In this document: in pieces, positions 26,267 to 35,681 of the stretch
How positions within the stretch are numbered: the first letter of the stretch is position 1
Layout: every line of letters begins with the position of its first letter
Assembly: GCA_013298945.1 (NCBI GenBank)
Contig: JAAFJR010000007.1
Coordinates: forward strand, 62,001 to 126,000
Direction: 5' to 3'
Length of the DNA: 64,000 bases
Origin: Polaromonas sp.
Lineage (GTDB): Bacteria > Pseudomonadota > Gammaproteobacteria > Burkholderiales > Burkholderiaceae_C
Translations under genes and position numbers: made by a program
The notes under the pieces: generated by a model
What the model saw: only the letters and a program-made list of their open reading frames with translations
What the model was told of the DNA's origin: nothing
The model's database searches: none

Positions 26267-28063
26267 TTAAGCAACCTTGAACTGACTCACAGAGTCGTTC
26301 AAGCGTTTCGCAAACTGCACCAAAGTATTGGTCGCATTGGTTTGCTGTTCAATGGCGGTGTTAGTTTGAGTTGCACCGTTGTTCATCCCTTGCACGTTAT
26401 TTTGCAGCGCTTGCGCAATCTCCTGCTGTTGTACAGAGAAAGTCGCAATTCTTTGAACCAAGCTAACAAGTTCAGAGGTAGCCGATTGCGTTTGGGTCAT
26501 CTCCTGACCAGCACGTCGAGCCAATTCAGTTTGAGCTACAACGTCTGAAATCAAACGATTCATGGTGACCAAAGTTTCATTGGTTTCAGACTGAATGTTG
26601 CTCACCAACTGGGCAATTTCACCCGTTGCTTGGCGCGAACTGTCAGACAAACGCTGTACCTCTTGTGCAACCACAGCAAAGCCGCGACCGGCTTCACCGG
26701 CCGTTGCCGCTTGCATGGAAGCGTTGAGCGACAGAACGTGTGTGCGCTCAGAAATGGTGTTAACCAGAGCCACCGCGGTTGAAATCTCTTGTGAACGCTC
26801 CCCCAAGCGTTTGAATCGTTTTTCTGTCTCAGAAATAATCTCACGCAAAGAATCCATACCGCGCATGGTGCCCTCTACCGCTGCTTGCGCAGCTTTGGTA
26901 GCGTCAGCCGTACGAGCGGCCACCGTACTTGAAGCAGATGACAATTGCGCAACTTCATTCATTTGGCGGGTAGCCGTACCCAAGGTTACACCCATAGAAT
27001 CCAGCAAAGCGCGATCGCGTTCCGCACCGGTCTGTACTAGCAAGCCTTGCTGCTGAGTCGCTTCAGCAGCACCACGCACTTGATTTGCAATTTGCTGAAC
27101 TTCAGCCAAAGTACGTCCGGTTTCGTCAGCAAACTGGTTAACAGACGATGCAATAGTTCCCACGATATCGTCACTGACAGATGCGCGTGCCGTCAAATCT
27201 TTTTCAGACAACGAGTAAACAGATTGCAGCAAATTAATAGCTGAGTTATTAATGTTATCGTTTTCACGCGTTTTAGCTTCCAGCGTAGCAAAACGCTCAT
27301 CTAACAAAGTATCAAAGCTGCGACCCAAATGACCTAATTCATCTTTTGAAGTCAGCGCTGTCCGCGCTGAGCCATCGCCTGCATTTACTTTTTGAACGGT
27401 GTCCTCTAGTTTTGACAAGTTCTTGGTTATAGATGTATAGATCAAATAAGCCATCAAGATCAACGCCAACAAACCTGCAACAATCGCACTTGAAATAGAT
27501 ATATACGATTGCTGCACATCCTCTGCCGCAAGTACTTTCGCTTTCTCCAATTCAGCTTCCAAATTTGCATTAGAAATATCTTGCTGGTCTTGTAGTGCTT
27601 GGTACTTTTTGGTAAATTCTGCTCGGTTGGTCTCTAGTTCAACCAAATCGGTGCCATTACTTGCAGCAATTTTTTCTGCGGCTTTGGCGTAATCATCAAA
27701 CACTGGCACCAATTTTGATAACAACTCTTTGGTGTTTTCATTCAAAACGGGTGAGTTCAAGTTTGAGCGAGACATGGTGCGGATCTGTTTTGCATTATCC
27801 GCAATGTCTTTAGCCGCCTCAGTAAGACGCTCAGGACTTTTGTCTTTAGCTGCACCGACATACATCTCAACCACACCACGCATATTATCGTGAAACATGT
27901 CTGTCAAACCAGCATTTTGAGCAGCCAGTCCATAGCCAGCTGCTCGGGTCACGGCTTGCTCTAGTTTGCGAATGTCATACAGCGCAATTGCACCAAGCGT
28001 TCCAGCGACAACAAGTGCCAAAAGCACCAAGGCGATCAATTTTGCGCGAATCGTGTTAAGCAT
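26267..28063 (-). CDS. pilJ: PilJ-like methyl-accepting chemotaxis receptor
   Basis: A 598-residue chemoreceptor. A first membrane helix lies at about residues 8-28, the periplasmic domain is helical, and the second membrane helix is at about 195-215. A HAMP domain follows, then a second helical region and the signalling domain at about 350-590. The hairpin tip core ERTHVLSLNASMQAATAGEAGRGFAV is present. It belongs to the pil chemosensory cluster between pilI and chpA and likely senses surface contact or pilin. The 27-bp gap to the kinase gene supports cotranscription. Confidence 0.93.
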   Translation of the reverse strand: MLNTIRAKLIALVLLALVVAGTLGAIALYDIRKLEQAVTRAAGYGLAAQNAGLTDMFHDNMRGVVEMYVGAAKDKSPERLTEAAKDIADNAKQIRTMSRSNLNSPVLNENTKELLSKLVPVFDDYAKAAEKIAASNGTDLVELETNRAEFTKKYQALQDQQDISNANLEAELEKAKVLAAEDVQQSYISISSAIVAGLLALILMAYLIYTSITKNLSKLEDTVQKVNAGDGSARTALTSKDELGHLGRSFDTLLDERFATLEAKTRENDNINNSAINLLQSVYSLSEKDLTARASVSDDIVGTIASSVNQFADETGRTLAEVQQIANQVRGAAEATQQQGLLVQTGAERDRALLDSMGVTLGTATRQMNEVAQLSSASSTVAARTADATKAAQAAVEGTMRGMDSLREIISETEKRFKRLGERSQEISTAVALVNTISERTHVLSLNASMQAATAGEAGRGFAVVAQEVQRLSDSSRQATGEIAQLVSNIQSETNETLVTMNRLISDVVAQTELARRAGQEMTQTQSATSELVSLVQRIATFSVQQQEIAQALQNNVQGMNNGATQTNTAIEQQTNATNTLVQFAKRLNDSVSQFKVA

Positions 28064-28119
28064 AATTTTCCTAAAAAATCAATTTACAGTTCAATTCAAC
28101 TGAATTGGAACACTTCAAA

Positions 28120-28614
28120 CTACATCAAACTGAGAGATAAAAATTCAATGAATCTATCTGCATTCATCTCAAAATGCGTTTTATTTGAGTTACTTGTTGC
28201 GTTATTACGAGCCATACCCAAGCACAACTCGCGCAATCTGTCGGGAATAATGACCAATGCATCGATAGCTTCCCGTGTGTATTCAATTTGCATGGGCAAG
28301 CCATTAAACAAAATAGCAAAAACACTGTCATCACCTGAAGCACCTTCAGCACTCTCTTCGCGTTTTCCACCAACCAAAATTCGATGATGTCGGTCAATCT
28401 GCATTGGCGCAGCATTCGGAACAAAATAAATAGAGAGGTCAACCACGGGCACAATATTGCCATCTATATTCACAGCACCAATTAACCAATTTGGAGCGCG
28501 TGGAATTTTCACCAATTCAAAGTTATCAACAATTGTATTAGCCCACTCCATATTCAGCACAAGGGACCATCCACCACAGGCGATGACTTGACCTGTTAAA
28601 ACCTGAGCGCTCAT
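28120..28614 (-). CDS. pilI: CheW-like coupling protein PilI
   Basis: A 164-residue CheW-domain protein. VLNMEWANTIVDNFELVKIPRAPNWLIGAVNIDGNIVPVVDL is the usual CheW beta-barrel signature (shown here only as a description of residues about 20-60: VKIPRAPNWLIGAVN, then IVPVVDLS). It couples PilJ to the kinase. Gene order regulator, pilH, pilI, pilJ, chpA agrees with known Pil-Chp operons. Confidence 0.9.
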   Translation of the reverse strand: MSAQVLTGQVIACGGWSLVLNMEWANTIVDNFELVKIPRAPNWLIGAVNIDGNIVPVVDLSIYFVPNAAPMQIDRHHRILVGGKREESAEGASGDDSVFAILFNGLPMQIEYTREAIDALVIIPDRLRELCLGMARNNATSNSNKTHFEMNADRFIEFLSLSLM

Positions 28615-28657
28615 AAAAACACAAAAACAACTAGTGAAATAAATTAACTTATAGCTC

Positions 28658-29005
28658 TTACAGCAAAGCTAAAATTTGTTCAGCAGAATATGGTTTTGTA
28701 ACATAACCCTTAGCACCCAACATTTGTGCAAAAACACGGTCAACTTTTTGATCTTTACTTGTTACAAATACTACAGGTATTACTTTAGTATCAGGCGACT
28801 GACTCAGTTTACGTGCGGTTGCAAAGCCGTCTAAATCAGGCATATTGACGTCCATCAAAATCAAATCTGGTTTGTCAGTTTTGACTTTTTCAAGTGCCTC
28901 CAAGCCCGTAAAAGCCATAGATACACCATAGCCAGCGTCTAGCAAAATACGCTGTAAATTTTTGCTATCCACGGGGGAGTCTTCAACGATCAATATTTTT
29001 TTCAT
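28658..29005 (-). CDS. pilH: Single-domain response regulator PilH-like
   Basis: A 115-residue stand-alone receiver. The acidic pair is in ILIVEDSPVDSKN, the phospho-Asp in LILMDVNMPDLDG, the Thr in PVVFVTSK and the Lys in YVTKPYS. It is the second gene of the pil chemosensory operon and most likely corresponds to PilH, although the split between PilG and PilH roles cannot be read from sequence alone. Confidence 0.9.
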   Translation of the reverse strand: MKKILIVEDSPVDSKNLQRILLDAGYGVSMAFTGLEALEKVKTDKPDLILMDVNMPDLDGFATARKLSQSPDTKVIPVVFVTSKDQKVDRVFAQMLGAKGYVTKPYSAEQILALL

Positions 29006-29079
29006 GCGAATTTCTATGTTAAAAAATGAGTAAGTTGCGCCTTAGCGACACAACATAATTTCTGTCTATTTGGTCTCTA

Positions 29080-30159
29080 CTATTTTACCAATCGATTTCG
29101 CGGGGAATGCGTGTCTACCAATGGTTGTCTAGGGTTGGAAGCCTCCCAGCGCTGAGCTACGGTTGAATCATCATGCTTAGCCAAAACAACACCCAACTTT
29201 TTGTCGTTCAGAGGTTTGGTCAAATAAGCATCGCAGCCTGCCATGCTGCCCCGAATTTTGTCAATGGTTCCGCCCTTGCTGGTTAGCATCACAACCACAG
29301 GCGCTGGGCCACGGCGCGCTTTGTTGTTTTTGATGGCTTTACAGGTTTGATAACCGTCCAAGCCCGCCATCATGACATCCAAAAATACAAACTGATAGGC
29401 GTGAGTCGCGACCATGGCCAAAGCTTCTTCTCCGCTGTGCACCATGTCGCATTCATAGTTAAAGTGACGCAGGCGATTTTGCATATATTTCAATGCGATG
29501 TCGCTGTCATCGACCAATAAGACACGACTGACGAGTCGTTCTGGTTCGGCCAATTTATCAACCTTGGAGTTGCTCGCAAAGAAACTAGGTGCTTCATTCA
29601 AAGGCACAGATGCTTGTTTGAGCGATTCTGTTTGCTCGATTGCATTGATTGATTGTGCACTGATAAGAGATGGTGCTGGTTTTATAACACCAATTGATGA
29701 TACAACGCGTTTCGTAACAACAACAGGCGCAACGACACTTGGAGTAACCTCGGTGGTGATACCGGCAAACACGTCTGTCATCGTTGGGTTGTCTATAGAA
29801 GTCGCTGGGTAAGACTGAGGAGACTTCCGTATATCGCTGGCTTCAACATTGGTAACATTGGCAACATTGTCAAGCAAAGCCAATATTGCCGTTAACTTGA
29901 TGGGACGCGGCAACACGGGCCAGCCGGTGCCAAAATCTGAGTTACCAACAATGATGACTTTTTGCCATGTCGCAACCAGCGATCGAAAGCTTGCTAAGTC
30001 ATGCTCTGACGTGGCATTAAAAAGCACCACACGCGCTTCACTAGAACGCGTTGTCAAAGCCCAATGCGGCGCGCGTCTTCCCGCCAAGCGGAAGAAAGTT
30101 TCGATCGTTGATTTTTCATAATTCGAAAAACCAATAGGAAGAATGTTGTAACCGATCAT
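29080..30159 (-). CDS. PilG-like response regulator with an extra N-terminal domain
   Basis: A 359-residue protein. The C-terminal 120 residues form a receiver (VLLVDDSDIALKYMQ, phospho-Asp in FVFLDVMMAGLDG, TSK, YLTKPL). Residues 1 to about 100 form a domain that looks receiver-like in rhythm (VVLFNATSEHD, KVIIVGNSDFG, PRPIKLTAILALLD) but lacks the phospho-Asp set, so it may be a degenerate receiver. The two are joined by a Ser/Thr/Val-rich linker. It is the first gene of the pil operon, in the place of pilG. Confidence 0.85.
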   Translation of the reverse strand: MIGYNILPIGFSNYEKSTIETFFRLAGRRAPHWALTTRSSEARVVLFNATSEHDLASFRSLVATWQKVIIVGNSDFGTGWPVLPRPIKLTAILALLDNVANVTNVEASDIRKSPQSYPATSIDNPTMTDVFAGITTEVTPSVVAPVVVTKRVVSSIGVIKPAPSLISAQSINAIEQTESLKQASVPLNEAPSFFASNSKVDKLAEPERLVSRVLLVDDSDIALKYMQNRLRHFNYECDMVHSGEEALAMVATHAYQFVFLDVMMAGLDGYQTCKAIKNNKARRGPAPVVVMLTSKGGTIDKIRGSMAGCDAYLTKPLNDKKLGVVLAKHDDSTVAQRWEASNPRQPLVDTHSPRNRLVK

Positions 30160-30515
30160 GTCTTTGACTCTTTAGTTGAATATTGCTACCTACTTATCCT
30201 TATCATCAATATAAGCAAATAGCGTTTTCTTGTATATTGCGCGAATCATACGTAATAATAAATTGTTGTCACTCCTATTTTGTATAAAGTGTATGCAAAA
30301 TTGTGAATATCGTGATTTATTCCTTCTTAGTCGCGGAATAACGACTCAAAAGGCGGATATCGACTAATAAATTACGGATTTAGCATTTCATACGCTTCCT
30401 AAAGGTTTAGGCGCTAAAAATAATGCACTTATCCACTGTAAATACATACTAACAACACTGCAGCCATCGTCTTTATTAACTTTTAAGCTGCATTATTTAT
30501 AGCAATTTAAAAAAT
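30160..30515. other. Noncoding gap upstream of the pil operon
   Basis: 356 bp without a gene, AT-rich, holding the promoter side of the pil operon and the 3' side of the ZIP gene. TTAGTCG (30327-30333) is followed by CGACT (30342-30346) and CGACTAA (30361-30367). This gives one short hairpin and a wider dyad, a possible regulator site. No terminator with a T tract and no RNA gene was recognised. Confidence 0.5.
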
Positions 30516-31373
30516 TCAATGCCCGTGCGATAAACCACTAGCCATCGTGACCATGGCTATTCCTGCAGCCAACCAAAAGATTTGCGCAGCAGTTTGCTTG
30601 AAACTGAGGCGTTTTTGTAGCTGGGGAATCAAATCTGCCAAAGCCACATAAATGAAGCTGCTGCTTACCATAACTAAAAAATATGGCAAGTAGTCTTGCA
30701 GCTGATTAACCAGCCAGTAGCCCGCCAGGCCGCCAATGGCGGTAACAGCACCTGCGAGCGAGACTTTGACTAAGGCGATGTGTTTGTTACCGCTGCTTTG
30801 GTTCAGCACCACCAAATCGCCCATGTGGTGCGGAATTTCGTGCGCCAGCACAGCCAGTGCGGCCACCCAGCCCAAACGGGTGTCTGCCATGAATGCAGAG
30901 GCTATCAGCACACCATCACCAAAACAGTGCACGCTGTCGCCAGTGAGCAAAGCCCAGCTACCTGGCTGCGGAATATGGCTGTGCCCTGCATGGCCATTGC
31001 TGTGCTCTGGGTGCACAGTGCAATCACTGGCACTGTGTGAAATGAGGGGCGAAAAAGGCAAGATAGCGAGTTGCGTAGCGTCTGCGAGGTCATGGTGGTG
31101 TTCATGCCCATGGTGCCACAGCTCGGCTTTGTCGAGCAAAAAGAAGAATATCAGCCCCGCAAGCAGAGTAACAAACAGCTCCTTAGCGCCAGCTTGCGTC
31201 TCAAACGCCTCTGGCAGCAAATGCATAAAAGCGGTGGCGAGCAGCGCCCCAGCGGCCAAGCTGAGCATGTGCTGGGTATAACGGCCAAAAGCGCCAAAAC
31301 TGAGGGCGGCAGCCACCCAAACGCTGCCAATACCGGCGGCTAAAGTGGCCAAAATGATGTAAATCAGGGTCAT
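30516..31373 (-). CDS. ZIP family divalent metal transporter
   Basis: A 285-residue membrane protein of the ZIP family, which imports zinc or other divalent cations. The metal-site helices are recognisable: GDSVHCFGDGVLIASAF (helix four) and LAHEIPHHMGDL (helix five). A His-rich loop between helices three and four (about residues 88-135, HHGHEHHHD and further HxH groups) is a usual metal-binding loop of these transporters. A His-containing tail SHGH ends the protein. No metal regulator gene is adjacent. Confidence 0.92.
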   Translation of the reverse strand: MTLIYIILATLAAGIGSVWVAAALSFGAFGRYTQHMLSLAAGALLATAFMHLLPEAFETQAGAKELFVTLLAGLIFFFLLDKAELWHHGHEHHHDLADATQLAILPFSPLISHSASDCTVHPEHSNGHAGHSHIPQPGSWALLTGDSVHCFGDGVLIASAFMADTRLGWVAALAVLAHEIPHHMGDLVVLNQSSGNKHIALVKVSLAGAVTAIGGLAGYWLVNQLQDYLPYFLVMVSSSFIYVALADLIPQLQKRLSFKQTAAQIFWLAAGIAMVTMASGLSHGH

Positions 31374-31478
31374 AAATAAGTAGAAATGTGATTAATGAGC
31401 TGCTTTTTAAAACTATACGCCCTGTGTCAAGCCCCTAATTATGCGGGGTAGACGTGGCGTATTTTGGCTAAATGCCAG

Positions 31479-33002
31479 TTAAATGCGCTGCGCCAGCGCG
31501 TTGGCCGTCAAAGCTCGGTCTACAGGCCACTGATCTGCCGCAGCGCCATGGCGATAGGTAGCAATACACGCGGCTGAAAATGCATTGTCACCCGCTGCCA
31601 GCATCGCGCCCACCATGCCAGCCAGCACATCCCCCGTGCCCGCGGTGGCCAATTTGGCATTGCCACTGGCGTTGATGCACGATGTCACACCTGGGGCGGC
31701 GATGACGCTCCCTGCGCCTTTGAGGACAACAACGCAGCCAAAGCGATCTGCCAGCGTTTGTGCGGCAACCAAGCGGTCGGCCTGCACTTGCGCCGTAGAG
31801 ATGCTCAACAAACGTGCTGCCTCCAAGGGGTGCGGGGTCAAAATGGTAGAAAAACTGCGCTTTGAGCGGGCAATCAGCAAAGTTTGCAACGAAGTGTCTG
31901 CAGATATCGCATTCAGAGCATCCGCATCCAGCACCAAGCGCGGCGCTTGCGACAGAACTTGCGGTAACACATGACGCACTGCGTCGCCACCACCACAGCC
32001 GCAAACAACCGTTTGCTCGCGCAATGGCAGTGTTTCAATCGACCTGAACATTAGCTCTGGTTGAAGGAGGTCTACCGCTAATGCTTGGCTTGAATTGCCA
32101 GCATCCAACAAAGCCACAAAAACCCGCCCTGCCCCCGCATGCAAAGCCGCTCTGCCCGCCAAAAGGGCAGCACCCGTCATACCCGCAGCGCCGCCCACCA
32201 CAGCCACATCGCCAAAGCTGCCTTTGTGGCTGGCGTGCATGCGTGCTGGCAAGTTGGTGTGGTCTGCGCCTAAGAGCCAAGCGCAAGGAGGCTCGGATGC
32301 GCCGTTTTTAGAATCCATGTCTAAATCGTCAAACCAAATCTCACCCGCTGCGTCTTTACCGTAGGCGGTGAACAGGCCAGGTTTCAAAGTGAGTAAAGAA
32401 AGGCAAAAAGCAGGGGTATTTAAGCACTTAGCCGGCGTATTTATTGCCTGATTAGCTATGTTATTAATAGCAATTTCAGATTCGACGTACTTTCCCCTAT
32501 CCGCATCTAAGCCGCTAGGAACATCGACACAGAGTATGGCGGGCGAGGTAGCTTGCATGTGGTGCAGCCAATCCGCAAGCTTGCCGGTGACGGGCTTGCT
32601 TTGCCCAATACCTAAGAGGGCATCGATGGCGAAGTCGTATTCAGCCGGTGGATCAGTGACAAAAGTGACGCCGGCTTGGCGTGCTCGGTGCAGCGAGAGC
32701 AGCGCGTCCGGCGGGCAGCGGGTTTCGTCGCCCAGCCAAGTCACCACGGGGTTACGTCCCCACAATTTCAAATGCATGGCCGCTTCCAAGCCATCACCGC
32801 CATTGTTACCCGGACCGCAAGCCAGCCAAATAGTCTGTGCGTTTGGAGCGAGCGCACAGGCCAAACGGGCAACTGCTAAACCGGCGCGTTGCATCAAGGT
32901 GTGCGGGGCCAGCTGTGCTGCAGCGGACTGTTCGATGCGACGAGTGGCGGCTACGCTATGAAGTGGGTAGCTGGTGGTGGGGTTGAGACGGATGAGTGGC
33001 AT
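31479..33002 (-). CDS. nnr: Bifunctional NAD(P)HX epimerase/dehydratase
   Basis: A 507-residue fusion of the epimerase NnrE (N-terminal, about 1-215; CGPGNNGGDG) and the ADP-dependent dehydratase NnrD (C-terminal, about 235-507; SHKGSFGDVAVVGGAAGMTGA, LTPHPLEAARLL and AGTGDVLAGM). It repairs hydrated NADH and NADPH. The stretch IAINNIANQAINTPAKC (residues about 175-192) in the region before the dehydratase domain is encoded by a dispersed repeat. The neighbour downstream in coordinates, WS/DGAT, is on the same strand 22 bp upstream. Confidence 0.94.
   Translation of the reverse strand: MPLIRLNPTTSYPLHSVAATRRIEQSAAAQLAPHTLMQRAGLAVARLACALAPNAQTIWLACGPGNNGGDGLEAAMHLKLWGRNPVVTWLGDETRCPPDALLSLHRARQAGVTFVTDPPAEYDFAIDALLGIGQSKPVTGKLADWLHHMQATSPAILCVDVPSGLDADRGKYVESEIAINNIANQAINTPAKCLNTPAFCLSLLTLKPGLFTAYGKDAAGEIWFDDLDMDSKNGASEPPCAWLLGADHTNLPARMHASHKGSFGDVAVVGGAAGMTGAALLAGRAALHAGAGRVFVALLDAGNSSQALAVDLLQPELMFRSIETLPLREQTVVCGCGGGDAVRHVLPQVLSQAPRLVLDADALNAISADTSLQTLLIARSKRSFSTILTPHPLEAARLLSISTAQVQADRLVAAQTLADRFGCVVVLKGAGSVIAAPGVTSCINASGNAKLATAGTGDVLAGMVGAMLAAGDNAFSAACIATYRHGAAADQWPVDRALTANALAQRI
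32427..32476 (+). repeat. Dispersed hairpin repeat, copy 7 (in frame in nnr)
   Basis: A near-consensus forward copy, antisense to nnr: AGCCGGCGTATTTATTGCC then GCTAT/ATAGC arms. It encodes NIANQAINTPAK in the nnr protein. Confidence 0.93.
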
Positions 33003-33024
33003 GGTTTGCTCATCATACGACGCA

Positions 33025-34656
33025 TCATTTGACCGCCTTTTTAGCCCCCGCCGTCTTCGTGGGGGCTTTCTTCACAACTGCTTTCTTGACTACTACTTTC
33101 TTGGCAACTACTTTCTTTGCAGACACTTTCTTAGCCGCAGGTTTAGCGACGGGCTTGGTTTCAGCAACTGGAGCGATTGCTGGGGTCGCAGCTGGCGCAG
33201 TTACGGGGGTAAAAGCCAGCATCTCATCAAACGTTTTTTGCATGTACTTGGCCAATTCCGGCAAATCGGGCATGGCTTTACGACAAGCAATGAGGCCAAA
33301 ATCCAACGAGCCGTTGTAGCTTTGCACCGTCACATTCAGCGCCAAACTGTGGGTGACGATGGAAACGGGGTAGTAGGTGAGCATTTTTGCACCCGCCAAA
33401 TACAGCGCCATGTTTGGACCGGGCACATTGGAAATGGCCAAATTAGCCAGTGGCGCCATGTTGTTGGCCAATTTGGAGCGACCAAACAGGGCAGCCAAAC
33501 CGCTCAAAATCCACGGCACGCCCAAGGATGGAAAATCGGTCGGCATAACAGCGTTCATATGGGCAGACGCGGCTTTGGCGGCTTTGCTGGCTTGCTTGAT
33601 GGCCAGCAAGCGGGCTTGGGGGTCGGCGATAGTGCTGGCTAAGCTGATGCGCATCATCGAAGCTTGGGTGTTCATCTCCGTGTTGCCCGCTTCGCGAAGG
33701 CTGACGGGCACAGCGGCGAGCAGCGCATGCTCGGGCGTGCAATGCAAATCAGCCAAATACCTACGCAGCGCACCTGAGCAAATGCCCATGACCACATCGT
33801 TCAGCGTCACGCCATTGCCTTTGGCTATGTGTTTGATGCCGGCTAAGGGAAACGACAGGCTGGAAAAGCTGCGCTGGTTGGTAATGCTGACGTTGATAGG
33901 GGTTTTGGGGGCAAACCAGCGGTTTTTTTGCGGGCTATCCACCAACTCTAAACCTGCGACACCCAACGTGGGCTCTTCGCTTTTAGGCGGACGCAGCATG
34001 CTGTAAGCGGCGCGCGCCAAGCCGGGCAAGTTCTTAGCCAGTTTGGCGCTTTGCACAGCGGTGTTTTTGATGCCCGCGACCGCCAGCTCGGCGATGCCAA
34101 AGTTGTCAGTCGTCATCGCGCGGCGGTTGGTCGCGGGGCGAACGGCGCGGGGAACGGGCGTCACGTCCATGATAGCGGTGGCCAAAGCCACACCCGCCGC
34201 ACCATCGAGCGCGGCGTGGTGAACTTTGGAATAAAAAGCGACATGTCGCGTGCCTTCAGGTGCACCTGCTGGCAATGCCAGGCCTTCGATCACATAAAAC
34301 TCCCACAGCGGACGGCTGCGGTCCAACAGGCTGGAATGCAACCTGCCCACCAATTTATCAAGCTGCGCGCGCGTGCCTGGCTTGGGCAACACGGTGCTGC
34401 GAATGTGGTACTCCATGTCCATGTCGTCGTCCAGCGCCCAAATCGGATTCGCCAGTTCAAACGGCATATTCACCAGTTTGCGTCTGAAAACCGGTGCTAA
34501 ATGCATGCGCTGGGTGATATGGGCGCGCAGGTCGTCCACAAAATCGCCCACGTAACCGGCTGGCAACTCAAACACATTCAAACCGCCCACATGCATGGGC
34601 TGCTCGGGCGTTTCTAGGTAGAGAAAGGTGGCGTCAAGGCCGCTGAGATGGTCCAT
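33025..34656 (-). CDS. Wax ester synthase/diacylglycerol acyltransferase with Lys/Ala tail
   Basis: A 543-residue WS/DGAT enzyme, which makes wax esters or triacylglycerol from acyl-CoA. The N-terminus LSGLDATFLYLETPEQPMHVGG is diagnostic and the catalytic HHxxxDG motif is VHHAALDG. The C-terminal domain has PGPNMALYLAGAKML and VQSYNGSLDFGLIACR. The last approximately 60 residues are a low-complexity tail of Lys, Ala, Val and Pro (repeats of KKVVAKK type) like histone H1 or PhaF tails. The tail may bind DNA or negatively charged surfaces (inference). Confidence 0.94.
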   Translation of the reverse strand: MDHLSGLDATFLYLETPEQPMHVGGLNVFELPAGYVGDFVDDLRAHITQRMHLAPVFRRKLVNMPFELANPIWALDDDMDMEYHIRSTVLPKPGTRAQLDKLVGRLHSSLLDRSRPLWEFYVIEGLALPAGAPEGTRHVAFYSKVHHAALDGAAGVALATAIMDVTPVPRAVRPATNRRAMTTDNFGIAELAVAGIKNTAVQSAKLAKNLPGLARAAYSMLRPPKSEEPTLGVAGLELVDSPQKNRWFAPKTPINVSITNQRSFSSLSFPLAGIKHIAKGNGVTLNDVVMGICSGALRRYLADLHCTPEHALLAAVPVSLREAGNTEMNTQASMMRISLASTIADPQARLLAIKQASKAAKAASAHMNAVMPTDFPSLGVPWILSGLAALFGRSKLANNMAPLANLAISNVPGPNMALYLAGAKMLTYYPVSIVTHSLALNVTVQSYNGSLDFGLIACRKAMPDLPELAKYMQKTFDEMLAFTPVTAPAATPAIAPVAETKPVAKPAAKKVSAKKVVAKKVVVKKAVVKKAPTKTAGAKKAVK

Positions 34657-34709
34657 ACAAGGTCTCCACTAGAAATATGACAAGCTGATTTGTGTGCAGG
34701 GTTTAAAAA

Positions 34710-35561
34710 TTACTTCGGAAATTCTGGGGCGGACTTCAAGGTTGATAGCGGCAAATCGCTGACTTCTATGAGTAAGTTCGCCAGTTGCAAACCTGCCGCG
34801 TTGATGAGCGCATGGCCTTTGGCTACTGTGGCTGCTGCCGCGTTGCCTGCCGCGCCTTGGGGGTTGTAGTCTTGCATTTGCCAGCCTAGTTTGGCACTGG
34901 TGCCGTTGCCCAGGACCGCGTATTTTGCAGCGCGGTCGGCGGATGTTGAGGCAAAATTCTGCGCCTGTGTCATGTTAATGCCTTTGACGCCCGACGTTTC
35001 TGCCAACGCCAGCATCATCGAGGTTTCAATATCGCCAGCATGGATGCCAAAGCGATGCTCTTCAGCGGGAAAAAGCCCCATCACCGCGTCACCCAAAGGC
35101 AGGTTGTACCAATTGGCGGAGTAAACAATCAAATCACACTCCGTCCTCAAATCACGCGCCACGATGTCCATGATGCTGGCTTGGCCACCGTGGCTGTTCA
35201 AAATCAGCATTTTTTTGATGCCACTGCGTGCCACACTGCGGCCAATATCCATCCAAAGGCTTATCACCGTTTGCGCTGACAAAGTGAGCGTGCCCGGAAA
35301 ACGAATGTGCTCGTTGCTTTTACCAATAGCTTGTGTCGGCAAAAACAAAACAGGTAAATCGGCTGGTAAATGCGGCAAAGATGCGCTCACCACGCCATCC
35401 ACCAAAGCCGTATCCACGCTGACTGGTAAATGCGGGCCGTGCTGCTCGGTAGCGGCTACTGGTAGCACCGCAACGACCTGTGCGATGTTGGGGCTAGCTG
35501 CCAATTGAGCAAACTGGCGGGTCGTTAAATCTGACCAAAAGTGTGAAGAAAGCTGCATCAA
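34710..35561 (-). CDS. Creatininase family amidohydrolase
   Basis: A 283-residue creatininase-like metal hydrolase. Metal-ligand segments are VAATEQHGPHLPVSVDT (Glu, His, Asp), LNSHGGQAS (His) and GIHAGDIETSMMLAL (Glu). The family includes creatininase and formamide hydrolases of cofactor pathways; genomic context here (next to an acyltransferase and 3-hydroxybutyrate dehydrogenase) does not reveal the substrate. Length is usual for the family. Confidence 0.88.
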   Translation of the reverse strand: MMQLSSHFWSDLTTRQFAQLAASPNIAQVVAVLPVAATEQHGPHLPVSVDTALVDGVVSASLPHLPADLPVLFLPTQAIGKSNEHIRFPGTLTLSAQTVISLWMDIGRSVARSGIKKMLILNSHGGQASIMDIVARDLRTECDLIVYSANWYNLPLGDAVMGLFPAEEHRFGIHAGDIETSMMLALAETSGVKGINMTQAQNFASTSADRAAKYAVLGNGTSAKLGWQMQDYNPQGAAGNAAAATVAKGHALINAAGLQLANLLIEVSDLPLSTLKSAPEFPK

Positions 35562-35681
35562 AGCATCTTATCAAACAAACCCGAATCAGTAACGGGTCAG
35601 CAAACTTCAATCCCAATGCGCTAAAGTGAGGGTAAGCGCAATTTATCCACCTCCATTTATCGTTTTGAAAAGAGATTCCCC

